A DNA stretch of 64,000 bases from Halobacillus sp. Marseille-Q1614. Its GTDB lineage: Bacteria; Bacillota; Bacilli; Bacillales; Halobacillaceae. Where the stretch lies: contig NZ_CADDWH010000001.1 in assembly GCF_902809865.1 (NCBI RefSeq), forward strand, positions 1,240,001 to 1,304,000, in the 5' to 3' direction. Below the pieces are notes generated by a model, which was not told the DNA's origin, did no database searches, and saw only the letters and a list, made by a program, of their open reading frames with translations. Every line of letters starts with the position of its first letter. The first letter of the stretch is position 1. Position numbers and translations under genes: made by a program. This document shows, one piece after another, positions 14,592-23,081 of this stretch.

Positions 14592-16268
14592 GTGTTTATG
14601 AAAACAGATATTGAAATCGCTCGAACCGCTGATATGCTTCCGATTAAGAAAATCGCTGAAGCCTTACAGCTTGAAGAATCCGACTGGGAGCCATACGGGC
14701 ATTACAAAGCGAAATTGTCACATACGTTATTAGATAAACTCCAATATAAAGAATCAGGTAAGATTATTCTAACCACTTCTATAAATCCGACATCAGCCGG
14801 GGAAGGAAAATCAACCGTTACCGTAGGGCTGGCTCAGGCACTAAACCGAATGAAACATAAGACGATTGTAGCTCTGCGAGAACCATCGCTCGGTCCTGTC
14901 ATGGGAGTAAAAGGAGGAGCAGCAGGAGGAGGTTATTCACAGGTCGTTCCAATGGAAGATATTAATCTCCACTTTACCGGCGATCTGCATGCGATAACTT
15001 CAGCGAACAATGCTTTATCTGCATTCATCGATAACCATATGCATCAGGGAAATGAATTAAACATTGATCCGAGACGAATAGAATGGAAAAGGGTCATGGA
15101 TATCAATGACCGTGCCCTGAGAGAAGTAATTGTCGGCCTGGGAGGTCCGGCAAAAGGCGTTCCGAGAGAAGACCAATTTATGATTACGGTTGCTTCTGAA
15201 ATTATGGCAGTTCTCTGTCTCGCAGACAGCCTTGAAGATTTAAAAAGAAGGCTTTCCAAAATGGTCGTTGCCTATACATATGAGAAATCCCCTGTAACGG
15301 TCAAAGACCTTGGGGTTGAAGGAGCGTTAACTCTTCTTCTTAATCAGGCGATGAAGCCTAACTTGGTTCAAACTATTGAAAATACTCCGGCGATTATACA
15401 TGGAGGACCGTTCGCTAATATTGCCCACGGCTGCAACAGCTTAATTGCAACTAAATTAGCTTCTAAACTCGGCGACTTTGTCGTTACAGAAGCAGGCTTT
15501 GGAGCAGATTTAGGGGCAGAAAAATTTATAAATATCAAAGCGAGGGCAGGCGGAATAGAACCGGACTCCGTCGTTATTGTAGCCACCATCCGGGCTCTTA
15601 AGCTGCACGGCGGTGTGGATAAGAATCAGCTGCAGGAGGAAAATGTAGAAGCCTTAAGAAAAGGGATCGTAAATCTACAGAAGCATATAGAAACGATTGA
15701 ACAGTTTGACCTCCCTTATGTAGTGGCGGTGAATCGTTTTCCTTCAGATACGGCTCATGAGATTGATTATTTAGTGAAATGGTGTGAGAACCAGGGGGCA
15801 GAGGTATCTGTAATTGACGTTTATAATAAAGGCGGAGCTGGAGCGGAAGACCTTGCAAATAAAGTCATTTCTTCTGCTGCAACTAAAAAGAAGGGGATTT
15901 CCCACACTTATGAAATAAATGATCCCATCGAGGAAAAAATCCTTAAAATAGCTTCACGTATCTATGGTGGAGGCAGCGTCTCTTTTACAGGTACGGCTAA
16001 TAAACAGCTGAAACGTCTAAAATCCATGGGGTACGATAACTTGCCGGTATGTATGGCGAAGACGCAGTATTCCTTATCAGATGACCCAACATTATTAGGG
16101 CGTCCCGAAGGTTTTACTGTAACGGTTCGAGAGTTGAAAGTATCGGCCGGTGCCGGTTTTATTGTCGCTCTAACCGGGAATGTCATGACAATGCCGGGGC
16201 TGCCGAAGAATCCTGCTGCTTTAAAGATGGATATTACAAACAGCGGGGAGATAAAAGGTCTTTTTTAA
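14592..16268 (+). CDS. fhs: Formate-tetrahydrofolate ligase
   Basis: This 558-residue cytosolic enzyme makes 10-formyl-THF from formate, THF and ATP. The P-loop-like [14 protein letters not shown] lies near residues 70-83. Further family signatures are [21 protein letters not shown] and [14 protein letters not shown]. Length matches the family (about 555-560). The start is either GTG 14592 or ATG 14598; AGGGGG lies 6 and 12 bases upstream respectively. The thymidylate synthase and dihydrofolate reductase genes follow within 5 kb, so folate one-carbon functions cluster here, although DUF72 and HD-domain genes intervene. Confidence 0.96.
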   Translation: MFMKTDIEIARTADMLPIKKIAEALQLEESDWEPYGHYKAKLSHTLLDKLQYKESGKIILTTSINPTSAGEGKSTVTVGLAQALNRMKHKTIVALREPSLGPVMGVKGGAAGGGYSQVVPMEDINLHFTGDLHAITSANNALSAFIDNHMHQGNELNIDPRRIEWKRVMDINDRALREVIVGLGGPAKGVPREDQFMITVASEIMAVLCLADSLEDLKRRLSKMVVAYTYEKSPVTVKDLGVEGALTLLLNQAMKPNLVQTIENTPAIIHGGPFANIAHGCNSLIATKLASKLGDFVVTEAGFGADLGAEKFINIKARAGGIEPDSVVIVATIRALKLHGGVDKNQLQEENVEALRKGIVNLQKHIETIEQFDLPYVVAVNRFPSDTAHEIDYLVKWCENQGAEVSVIDVYNKGGAGAEDLANKVISSAATKKKGISHTYEINDPIEEKILKIASRIYGGGSVSFTGTANKQLKRLKSMGYDNLPVCMAKTQYSLSDDPTLLGRPEGFTVTVRELKVSAGAGFIVALTGNVMTMPGLPKNPAALKMDITNSGEIKGLF

Positions 16269-16323
16269 CACTCATTTGCAGAAATTCTGATAAAATAATC
16301 GGCGTAATTAGGAGGGTGAAATA

Positions 16324-17178
16324 ATGAGCATTCGAATTGGAGTGACAGGCTGGGGGGACCATGCTTCAATCTATCCTGATCAGACAAAATCTGATGAGAA
16401 GCTGGAGGTCTATGGGTCTCATTTTCCTGTTGTAGAGGTGGATACAGCCTTTTATGCCATTCAGTCTGTCTCCCGCTACGAAAAGTGGGTAAATCAAACA
16501 CCTGAATCGTTCAGGTTTGTCATTAAAGCATTTCAGCAGATGACCGGACATGACCGCACTTCAAAGTCAGTCCAGGAGGCAAAGGATTTAGTCAAACAGT
16601 ATGAAGAGTCCATTCAGCCTGTCATTGAAGCCGGCAAGCTTCAAAATATCCTTTTTCAGTTTCCGCCATGGTTTAATGTAAAAAAGGAGAATATTAAAAA
16701 GCTGAGGCTGATAAAAGAGTGGCTTGAAGAATATCCACTTGCTTTAGAATTTAGGAACCGTTCCTGGTTCACAGACGAATATAAGGACCAGACACTGCAG
16801 TTTATGAAAGAACACGAATGGATCCATACGATCTGCGATGAGCCTCAGGCGGGAGAGAGCTCTGTGCCGATCGTGGAAGAACCTACCCATCCGACTCAGA
16901 CCTTAGTCAGATTTCATGGTCGAAATGTACATGGATGGAACAAAAACGGCAGGAAAGACTGGAGAAAGGTCCGCTTTTTATACCGTTATAACGAAGAGGA
17001 ACTGCAGGAGTGGAAAGAGCGGGTTGAGAGGCTGAAAAAGCAGACACCGGAAATCACTCTGCTTTTTAACAATAATTCAGGTGGAGATGCCGCTGATAAT
17101 GCGAAGCAGATGCAGGAGCTGCTTGGGATCGAGTATAAAGACCTGAATCCGAGACAAATGGACTTTTTTAATTTTTAG
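16324..17178 (+). CDS. DUF72 (YecE-like) family protein
   Basis: This 284-residue protein has the DUF72 TIM-barrel-like pattern: an opening RIGVTGWGDH, VVEVDTAFYA, FRFVIKAFQQMTGH, FQFPPWFN, a central EFRNRSW, and TLVRFHGRN. Members are widespread but the reaction is not firmly known. AGGAGGGTG precedes the ATG. The HD-domain gene starts 9 bases after its stop, and thyA overlaps that gene, so all three are probably one transcript. B. subtilis YunF is a comparable protein. Confidence 0.9.
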   Translation: MSIRIGVTGWGDHASIYPDQTKSDEKLEVYGSHFPVVEVDTAFYAIQSVSRYEKWVNQTPESFRFVIKAFQQMTGHDRTSKSVQEAKDLVKQYEESIQPVIEAGKLQNILFQFPPWFNVKKENIKKLRLIKEWLEEYPLALEFRNRSWFTDEYKDQTLQFMKEHEWIHTICDEPQAGESSVPIVEEPTHPTQTLVRFHGRNVHGWNKNGRKDWRKVRFLYRYNEEELQEWKERVERLKKQTPEITLLFNNNSGGDAADNAKQMQELLGIEYKDLNPRQMDFFNF

Positions 17179-17187
17179 AGGTGAATG

Positions 17188-17811
17188 ATGGAAAAAGAGA
17201 GAGTAATAGAAGAGATCCAATTATATGTGCAGCCCTTTTTTACGGATGATACTACAGGTCATGACTATGAGCATATGAAGCGTGTAGCCCGATGGTCGCA
17301 TCAGCTGGCAGCAGCTGAAGGTGCTGACGTTTTTACAGCGGAAGCGGCTGGGTGGCTTCATGATATCGGGGATAAGAAACTTTTTGAAAACCCTAAAGAG
17401 GCTCTTGAAAGTATGTATAGCTTCCTGGAATCATTACCGATCGAGTCTGAGACGATCGAAAACATCAGGCTTGCTGTAAAGGATGTATCTTTTTCAAAAG
17501 GTGACGTTCCTCAGACGCTGGAAGGGAAAATCGTGCAGGATGCGGACCGGCTCGATGCAATTGGAGCGATTGGGATGGCACGCACCTTTGCTTTTGGCGG
17601 GGCGAAGGGGCAGCTGCTGTATGGAGAAGGACCGACATCGATTCAGCATTTCTACGATAAACTCCTTCGCCTAGCTTCAGGCATGCATACAAATACTGCA
17701 AAGAAAGAGGCAGATAAGCGGCATCAGTTTATGTTAAACTATTTGGAGCAATTCTTCAGGGAATGGAATATTGACAACACAGAAGGGACGGATGTGTCCA
17801 ATGAAAAATGA
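17188..17811 (+). CDS. HD-domain phosphohydrolase (YpgQ/YedJ-like)
   Basis: The 207-residue protein carries metal-binding HD motifs: H in [11 protein letters not shown] near residue 28, HD in GWLHDIGDK near residue 55, and D in [11 protein letters not shown]. This pattern belongs to small HD phosphohydrolases. B. subtilis YpgQ, a member, is a manganese-dependent nucleotide pyrophosphohydrolase. Whether this copy shares that activity is inferred. GAGG lies 6 bases before ATG 17188. Its 3' end overlaps the first codons of thyA by about 10 bases, suggesting coupling with dTMP synthesis, which would suit a nucleotide-clearing role. Confidence 0.88.
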   Translation: MEKERVIEEIQLYVQPFFTDDTTGHDYEHMKRVARWSHQLAAAEGADVFTAEAAGWLHDIGDKKLFENPKEALESMYSFLESLPIESETIENIRLAVKDVSFSKGDVPQTLEGKIVQDADRLDAIGAIGMARTFAFGGAKGQLLYGEGPTSIQHFYDKLLRLASGMHTNTAKKEADKRHQFMLNYLEQFFREWNIDNTEGTDVSNEK

Positions 17812-18757
17812 ACAGCAGTACTTGGACCTTTGTGAACATGTATTAAATGCAGGAAATGAAAAAAAAGACCGTACAGGCACAGGTACATACTCTATTTTCG
17901 GTCATCAGATGAGATTTGATTTACAGGAAAGTTTTCCTCTGCTTACGACGAAGCGGGTACCATTTAAGTTAATCGTCAGTGAGCTGCTATGGTTTATGAA
18001 CGGAGATACGAATATAAGATACCTCCTGCAGCACAATAACAATATATGGAATGAATGGGCGTTTGAATCTTATGTGAAAAGCGAAGAATACGATGGGCCC
18101 GACATGACGAATTTCGGCATTCGCAGCCAGCAGGATGAAGAATTCAAGGATTTGTATCAAAAGGAAATGGAGAAATTTAAAGAGAAAATCCTCAGCGATG
18201 ATGCATTCAGCGATCGGTTTGGTGATTTAGGATCTGTCTATGGTAAACAGTGGAGAGCCTGGGAGACGACCCGCGGAGAAACAATTGATCAATTAAAAGA
18301 TGTAATTGAAAATATTAAGCAGAACCCTGATTCCAGACGCCATATTGTAACGGCCTGGAACCCAGAAGATGTTCCATCCAACATGGCGCTGCCGCCTTGT
18401 CATATGATGTTTCAATTTTATGTAGCGGATGGGAAGCTCTCCTGCCAGCTGTACCAGCGAAGCGGAGACATTTTCCTCGGAGTACCTTTTAACATCGCAA
18501 GTTATGCGCTGCTGACGCACTTAATTGCCCATGAGTGCGGGTTAGAGCCTGGGGAGTTCGTTCATACTTTAGGCGATGCCCATATTTATCAAAACCATAT
18601 CGAGCAGGTGAAAAAACAGCTGTCGAGAACATCGAAGGAGCCGCCAAAGCTGTGGCTGAATTCAGAGAAAACGAGTGTATTCGATTTTGACATGGAAGAT
18701 ATTCAGGTGATGGATTATGACCCTCACCCTGGAATTAAAGCCCCTGTTGCTGTTTAA
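17801..18757 (+). CDS. thyA: Thymidylate synthase, long (Lactobacillus casei-type) form
   Basis: This 318-residue enzyme converts dUMP to dTMP with methylene-THF. The N-terminal arginine motif [12 protein letters not shown], the active-site cysteine in [12 protein letters not shown] and the dUMP-binding [19 protein letters not shown] are intact. An insertion of about 50 residues (around 88-140, including [15 protein letters not shown] and [14 protein letters not shown]) marks the long L. casei-type form, unlike the 264-residue B. subtilis ThyB. ATG 17801 starts the conserved N-terminus; ATG 17792 has a closer AAGGGA site and is possible. It overlaps the HD-domain gene and precedes dfrA. Confidence 0.96.
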   Translation: MKNEQQYLDLCEHVLNAGNEKKDRTGTGTYSIFGHQMRFDLQESFPLLTTKRVPFKLIVSELLWFMNGDTNIRYLLQHNNNIWNEWAFESYVKSEEYDGPDMTNFGIRSQQDEEFKDLYQKEMEKFKEKILSDDAFSDRFGDLGSVYGKQWRAWETTRGETIDQLKDVIENIKQNPDSRRHIVTAWNPEDVPSNMALPPCHMMFQFYVADGKLSCQLYQRSGDIFLGVPFNIASYALLTHLIAHECGLEPGEFVHTLGDAHIYQNHIEQVKKQLSRTSKEPPKLWLNSEKTSVFDFDMEDIQVMDYDPHPGIKAPVAV

Positions 18758-18765
18758 TAAAGTTG

Positions 18766-18809
18766 ATGGCTGGGAGGAAATCTGCAACGCTTTAGCGTAT
18801 TCCTGCCAT
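18766..18809. repeat. Imperfect hairpin between thyA and dfrA
   Basis: ATGG and CCAT at the outside, AGGAA and TTCCT in the middle, and ACGCT and AGCGT at the tip can pair in one long imperfect hairpin. No T-run follows, so it does not look like a simple terminator. It may be a structured leader or processing site, or a decayed repeat. Confidence 0.35.
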
Positions 18810-18861
18810 TGAAATTAACAATGACATCTTAGCAGTCCAATAAAATAGAAGAGGTGTAGCG

Positions 18862-19359
18862 ATGATATCGTTTGTTTTTGCAATGGACCGTAATCAATTA
18901 ATAGGAAAAGATAACGATTTACCGTGGCATATTCCTAGAGACTTTAAATTCTTCAAAGATGTCACCTGGGGGAAGACGATTATTATGGGCCGGAAGACTT
19001 TTGAATCGTTTGGAAAGCCGCTTCCAAATCGCGATCACATCATTTTGACTTCCAATAAGGATTACGAAGTGGAAGGCTGTGAAGTCATTCATTCCATTGA
19101 TGAAATTATCCGATTAAATGAATCCTATCCGGATAAGGAATGGTTTGTCATTGGCGGAAGCGTCCTCTTTGAAAAAATGATGCCTTACGCTGACCGGATG
19201 TATATGACTTACATTGACCATGCCTTTGAAGGGGACACCTATTTTCCTGAATATGAAGAAGCGGACTGGCATTTGATCGAGGAGACGAAAGGCATTAAGG
19301 ATGAGAAAAATCCGTATGACTATTATTTCCGAATTTATGACCGAGTGAGACCGAAATGA
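18862..19359 (+). CDS. dfrA: Dihydrofolate reductase
   Basis: This 165-residue cytosolic enzyme reduces dihydrofolate with NADPH, regenerating THF after thymidylate synthase. Family signatures are SFVFAMDRNQLIGKDNDLPWHIP at the N-terminus (substrate and Met20-loop region, with Asp near residue 27), GKTIIMGRKTFESFG and VIGGSVLFEKMMPYADRMYMTYID. A GAAGAGGTG site precedes the ATG. The stop overlaps the start of mobA by four bases (ATGA), so the two are translationally coupled. The thyA-dfrA order is the common Bacillaceae arrangement. Confidence 0.97.
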   Translation: MISFVFAMDRNQLIGKDNDLPWHIPRDFKFFKDVTWGKTIIMGRKTFESFGKPLPNRDHIILTSNKDYEVEGCEVIHSIDEIIRLNESYPDKEWFVIGGSVLFEKMMPYADRMYMTYIDHAFEGDTYFPEYEEADWHLIEETKGIKDEKNPYDYYFRIYDRVRPK

Positions 19360-19943
19360 ATGATACTGTCAGCGGAGCGGTACTAGCAGGCGGCCAGTCA
19401 AGACGCATGGGGGAAGATAAAGCGCTTCTGCCCCTTGGAAATCAAATAGTCATCCAGCAAGTGTACAAGAGAATGAAGGAAGCTGTCGGGCATGTTGTAG
19501 TTAACCGCGCAGAGACTATTTATGGCATTGATGCTGTCTATATTCAAGATAGCTATAAGGACTGCGGTCCTTTAGGAGGCCTTCATGCGGTTTTACAGCA
19601 GACCAATTCGAAGTATGTTGTCCTTGCAGCCTGTGATACGCCTTTTGTCGAACCACAAGTAATCCAGCGGCTCATATCAGAAATTGATAATCATACGGAA
19701 GCAGTTATTCCTGTATATGGAGGACGAAACCAGCCGCTTTTGGGAATTTATCATAAAACCCTTGCCCTTAAGGCTGAAGAGCTGTTAAGAGATGGCCAGA
19801 GAAAAATGCAGAGCCTGCTTGAGCAGGCAAACGTCAAATATGCAGATAATTTTAAAGGTCTTAATAAGGATGCTGTTTACTGGCATTTCTTCAATATGAA
19901 TACAAAAGAAGATTACGAAAGAGCACTTTCTTATATAAGTTAA
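19356..19943 (+). CDS. mobA: Molybdenum cofactor guanylyltransferase
   Basis: This 195-residue nucleotidyltransferase attaches GMP to molybdopterin to form the MGD cofactor. The nucleotide-binding loop LAGGQSRRMGEDKALLPLG, the VVLAACDTPFVEP metal motif and PLLGIYHK are typical of MobA. Its ATG overlaps the dfrA stop codon. No other cofactor or molybdoenzyme genes are in the window, but the Tat genes follow directly. Molybdoenzymes using this cofactor are classical Tat substrates, so the placement may be functional; this link is inference. Confidence 0.94.
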   Translation: MNDTVSGAVLAGGQSRRMGEDKALLPLGNQIVIQQVYKRMKEAVGHVVVNRAETIYGIDAVYIQDSYKDCGPLGGLHAVLQQTNSKYVVLAACDTPFVEPQVIQRLISEIDNHTEAVIPVYGGRNQPLLGIYHKTLALKAEELLRDGQRKMQSLLEQANVKYADNFKGLNKDAVYWHFFNMNTKEDYERALSYIS

Positions 19944-20011
19944 ATCGAGTACTGTAAGTCCATCGATTAACAGTGGAAATGACGAAGTGTCATGGAATTT
20001 TTGATAAAACG

Positions 20012-20041
20012 TTTACGAACTCTATCTTCAGGTAGTATAAT
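20012..20041 (+). promoter_or_regulatory. Putative promoter of the tat cluster
   Basis: TTTACG (20012-20017) and a perfect TATAAT (20036-20041) are 18 bases apart, 37 bases before the first tatA start codon. Confidence 0.5.
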
Positions 20042-20077
20042 CAGAGTTAGGCATAACCTAAAAGGACGGTGAGATTC

Positions 20078-20284
20078 ATGCTGACAAACATAGGCATCCC
20101 TGGTCTGATCTTAATTCTAGTCATTGCTCTAGTCATTTTCGGTCCTAAGAAACTTCCTGAAATAGGGAAAGCTACAGGAGAAACGCTTAGAGAATTTAAA
20201 AAATCTGCTCGTGACTTAACGGGAGATAACGATTCTGAAGCAAAAAATACGGTAGATACGAAAGAATCTAACCCACAAAAATAA
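20078..20284 (+). CDS. tatA: Twin-arginine translocase subunit TatA (copy 1)
   Basis: This 68-residue protein has one N-terminal membrane helix ([16 protein letters not shown]), then the [23 protein letters not shown] amphipathic-helix motif of TatA and a charged tail. TatA forms the protein-conducting part of the Tat export system for folded proteins. ATG 20078 is chosen because AAAGGA lies 11 bases upstream and homologues begin with MLTNIG. A second, shorter tatA follows 24 bases later and tatC after that. Confidence 0.95.
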   Translation: MLTNIGIPGLILILVIALVIFGPKKLPEIGKATGETLREFKKSARDLTGDNDSEAKNTVDTKESNPQK

Positions 20285-20308
20285 ACTATTAATCAGGAGT
20301 GTTGCTGC

Positions 20309-20494
20309 ATGCTATCCAATATTGGCGTGCCCGGTCTGATCCTTATTTTAGTCATTGCATTAGTTATCTTTGGCCCGGCAAAGCTGCCGGAAATCGGGAA
20401 GGCTTTCGGAAGTTCGCTGAAGGAGTTCAAAAAAGCAGCCGGAGATTTAATGTCCGACGATAATAAAAACAAAGAAGATCAAAAACATAAATAA
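20309..20494 (+). CDS. tatA: Twin-arginine translocase subunit TatA (copy 2)
   Basis: This 61-residue paralogue of the preceding gene has a nearly identical membrane helix and [14 protein letters not shown] hinge, but a different, shorter charged tail. The DNA has diverged at third positions, so the duplication is not recent. AGGAG lies upstream of the ATG. A strong terminator follows, so tatC is transcribed by partial read-through or from its own promoter. Having two TatA-type proteins and one TatC fits the minimal TatAC systems of Firmicutes, which lack TatB. Confidence 0.94.
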   Translation: MLSNIGVPGLILILVIALVIFGPAKLPEIGKAFGSSLKEFKKAAGDLMSDDNKNKEDQKHK

Positions 20495-20530
20495 AGAAGA
20501 TGTAAGGGAGACCCCTTACATCTTCTTTAT
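20493..20530 (+). terminator. Terminator between tatA copy 2 and tatC
   Basis: AAAGAAGATGTAAGGG pairs with CCCTTACATCTTCTTT around a short loop, but the trailing T-run is short. It may act as an attenuator reducing tatC relative to tatA. Confidence 0.75.
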
Positions 20531-20565
20531 GTCAGGCATATATCTGCCTGCCTGGAGGTATACCG

Positions 20566-21330
20566 ATGTCAGAACAAAATCATACAACTCAAGATATAGA
20601 AATGAATATAACTGATCACTTGAGTGAGCTGCGCAGGCGGATCATCTGGTCGCTTACCGCATTTATAATCTTTTTCATTCTGGGGTTTGTCTTTATCCAG
20701 GATATCTACTCCTTTCTGGAAACCGATATCCCTATTAAACTTAATGTAACAAGTCCTGGAGAAATCGTATGGATTTATTTTACGATTGCCAGTTTGGTGG
20801 CGATTATCGGCTCATTGCCATTCTTATGCCTTCAGCTGTGGCTCTTTATTAAACCGGCCCTTACATCTAAAGAAAGAAAGGCTTCTTTAGCATATATACC
20901 GGCGATTTTTTTACTGTTTGTAGGCGGTCTGGCTTTTGGCTATATTATTTTCGTTCAGCTGATACTGCCGTTTCTTCTATCGTTAAACGACGGTATGTTT
21001 AATGAACTGTTTACGGTAGAACGCTATTTTCGATTCGTGTTCAGGGTTACGATCCCGTTTGCTATATTGTTTGAAATTCCTATAATCGTTATGTTTTTGA
21101 CGAGCTTAGGCATCATTAATCCTGAACTGCTGGTTAGGATTCGTAAATATGCATATTTCGTTTTGATAATAACCGGTGCGATGATTACACCACCTGATTT
21201 TATCCTGCAAATCGTCGTGGCGATCCCGCTTATTCTTTTGTATGAAATCAGTATTATGCTGTCACGGATCGTGTATAGAAAGAAACTTAAAGCTCACCGC
21301 GAGTTTATGGAAAAAGATGACTTGTCGTAA
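20566..21330 (+). CDS. tatC: Twin-arginine translocase subunit TatC
   Basis: This 254-residue polytopic membrane protein has six predicted helices. Landmarks are the cytosolic N-terminal HLSELRRRIIWS motif, the periplasmic-side SPGEIVWIYF segment, the FRFVFRVTIPFAILFEIPI stretch and RIRKYAYFVLIITGAMITPPDFILQ near the C-terminus, all typical of TatC. It recognises twin-arginine signal peptides. TGGAGG precedes the ATG. It follows two tatA genes and precedes a YozE-like gene by a few bases. Confidence 0.97.
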   Translation: MSEQNHTTQDIEMNITDHLSELRRRIIWSLTAFIIFFILGFVFIQDIYSFLETDIPIKLNVTSPGEIVWIYFTIASLVAIIGSLPFLCLQLWLFIKPALTSKERKASLAYIPAIFLLFVGGLAFGYIIFVQLILPFLLSLNDGMFNELFTVERYFRFVFRVTIPFAILFEIPIIVMFLTSLGIINPELLVRIRKYAYFVLIITGAMITPPDFILQIVVAIPLILLYEISIMLSRIVYRKKLKAHREFMEKDDLS

Positions 21331-21344
21331 AGGGGGAGATTAAT

Positions 21345-21563
21345 ATCCGATCGTTTTATCACTATATGATGCGTTACCGGGGAAATCAGCAGGCAGATGA
21401 AGAGAAACAGCTGGCTGATTGGATGTTTGAGGATCATGATTTCCCAAAGCAGGCAACTACTTATGATGAAATCAGCCGTTATCTGGAATGGAATATTCCT
21501 TTTACAAATGCTTTGTCTGTATTTGACCGCTTGTTTGAAGCCTATCAATTAGAAGAAGATTAA
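21345..21563 (+). CDS. YozE-like SAM-fold small protein with apparent ATC start
   Basis: The protein resembles the YozE/YokU-type small helical family: SFYHYMMRYR at the start, then FEDHDFPKQATTYDEISRYLEWN and a C-terminal helix with VFDRLFEAY. Family members begin with a residue matching position 21345, where the codon here is ATC (giving xRSFYHY). AGGGGG lies 8 bases before that ATC, while the first ATG in frame (21366) would remove the conserved FYHY and has no ribosome site. Either ATC starts translation weakly, the start was lost by mutation, or the read has an error. Function is unknown. Confidence 0.7.
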   Translation: MRSFYHYMMRYRGNQQADEEKQLADWMFEDHDFPKQATTYDEISRYLEWNIPFTNALSVFDRLFEAYQLEED

Positions 21564-21569
21564 CAGACA

Positions 21570-21598
21570 AAAGGTACCTGTGCACAGGTACCTTTTTA
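21570..21598 (+). terminator. Terminator after the tatC/YozE-like genes
   Basis: AAAGGTACCTG and CAGGTACCTTT form a perfect palindromic stem followed by TTT. It ends the tat transcript. Confidence 0.82.
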
Positions 21599-21599
21599 A

Positions 21600-21922
21600 G
21601 ATTGTAGAAAAAAACGGTGGGGAAGAATACTATTTCATGTAGCCTTCCTGCGAAAAACTAAAGCTTGAGGGGCCTCCGCTTTTTTTCCCGCAGGAGTCTT
21701 ACGGTATTCTCCTCCCACTCCAATAGCATAAATAGCCGTTGAAGTCTTATTCTGGTGACTATCTTTTGTTCTCATCTTTATTAATGGGTAATTTGATAAA
21801 GGAGCACTATTGATGCTTTTTCAACAGACCTCAAAGGTATCTGTTTCCAAGTATCTTTGTTTTTTTCTGATTAAGTATTTCTAGTATAATGTAACTAGCA
21901 TAACGAGGAAAGTTGGTTTGTG
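21600..21922. other. Gap before sbcD with an inverted copy of the GACTCCTGC repeat
   Basis: On the minus strand about 21650-21712 reads TAAGACTCCTGCGGGAAAA, then GCGGAGGCCCC and TTCGCAGGAAGGC, a second copy of the intergenic element seen at 10120-10208 in the opposite orientation. Further on, CAAAGGTAT and GTATCTTTG (21832-21859) can form a hairpin before seven T, a possible terminator or attenuator. TATAAT at 21885-21890 is a likely -10 for sbcDC. A 23-codon frame at 21813 has an AAGGAG site but no other support. Confidence 0.5.
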
Positions 21923-23077
21923 ATGAAAATATTGCATACAGCGGATTGGCATTTAGGGAAAATTGTAAACAATGTATATATGACAGTAGACCAGGAAGAT
22001 ATTTTACATAAGCTGATGGAAATTGTGCGTGCTTATCAGCCGGATGCGGTTATTATCGCCGGTGATTTATACGATCGGTCGATCCCTCCAAAAGAAGCAG
22101 TGGATCTGCTTAACCGGACGTTAACGAAGCTTATCCAGGAGTTTAACATTCCTGTTCTGGCGATATCAGGTAACCATGACAGTGCAGACCGTCTTGAATT
22201 TGGCGCCCAGATTTTTCGATCCCAGGGTCTTTATTTGGATACAAAATTGTCTCAACCTTATCACCCTGTCACGTTAGAAGATGAGCACGGCCCTGTTCAC
22301 TTTCACTTAATCCCTTATGTAGAACCGGCAGAAGTAGCGCACTGGCTTGAAGATTCGGCGATTAAAAGCCACCATCAAGCGACAGAAAGAATCATTGATT
22401 ACATCAGCACCCACTATGACATGAGCGAACGACACTTGTGGGTTGGCCACGCCTTCATCGCAGGGGGGATGGAATCAGAATCTGAAGAACGATTATCAAT
22501 GGTAGGCGGGTCACCGTATGTAGATGCCGGCTTATTCGACGAATTTTCTTATGTAGCCCTAGGACACCTGCACCAGGCACAGAAAATAAAAAGAGAAGCA
22601 GTCAGATATTCCGGTTCGATTCTCAAGTATTCGTTTTCTGAGGTTCATCACAAAAAATCAGTGACGATGGTTCATCTAGGTGAAGAGGGCGTTAACCATC
22701 TTGAAAAACTTCCGCTTTACCCTAAAAGAGATTTTGAAATCGTAGAAGGGTACTTTTCAGAGCTGCTTGAAGGGGATAAAGCGGCCAACCCTGAGAATTA
22801 TTTGTATATCCGGCTTCTTGATGACGGGCAGATTCTCGATCCGATGGGCAAGCTCAGGAAAGTATATCCAAATATTCTTCATTTAGAGAGGGCCCGTTTA
22901 TCGCCGGACAAAAACGCAGGCAACCGAGAGGAACTAAAGCAGCGGCAGAAAATGGAGCCTGTCGACCTTTTTACTTCATTTTATAAGGATATCAAAGGGG
23001 AAGAACTCCCCGAACATCGGCGGGAGCTTATTCAGACAGCGATTGAAAGCCTGAGAAAAGAAGACAGGGAGAGGTAG
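21923..23077 (+). CDS. sbcD: Exonuclease subunit SbcD (Mre11-like)
   Basis: This 384-residue protein is the nuclease half of the SbcCD complex, which opens DNA hairpins and trims protein-blocked ends. The calcineurin-like metal motifs are complete: HTADWHLGK (residues 5-13), AGDLYDRS, SGNHDSADR, VGHAFIAGG and ALGHLHQAQ. Length is near that of B. subtilis SbcD (391). ATG 21923 was chosen by alignment with the family start MKILHTADWH; GTG 21920 is possible. sbcC starts 4 bases after the stop. Confidence 0.97.
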   Translation: MKILHTADWHLGKIVNNVYMTVDQEDILHKLMEIVRAYQPDAVIIAGDLYDRSIPPKEAVDLLNRTLTKLIQEFNIPVLAISGNHDSADRLEFGAQIFRSQGLYLDTKLSQPYHPVTLEDEHGPVHFHLIPYVEPAEVAHWLEDSAIKSHHQATERIIDYISTHYDMSERHLWVGHAFIAGGMESESEERLSMVGGSPYVDAGLFDEFSYVALGHLHQAQKIKREAVRYSGSILKYSFSEVHHKKSVTMVHLGEEGVNHLEKLPLYPKRDFEIVEGYFSELLEGDKAANPENYLYIRLLDDGQILDPMGKLRKVYPNILHLERARLSPDKNAGNREELKQRQKMEPVDLFTSFYKDIKGEELPEHRRELIQTAIESLRKEDRER

Positions 23078-23081
23078 CGAT

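Noticed and set aside
21813-21884. A 23-codon ORF before sbcD with an AAGGAG site
   Set aside because: It overlaps a putative terminator hairpin and T-run and encodes no run of regulatory codons. It is too weak to call a leader peptide.
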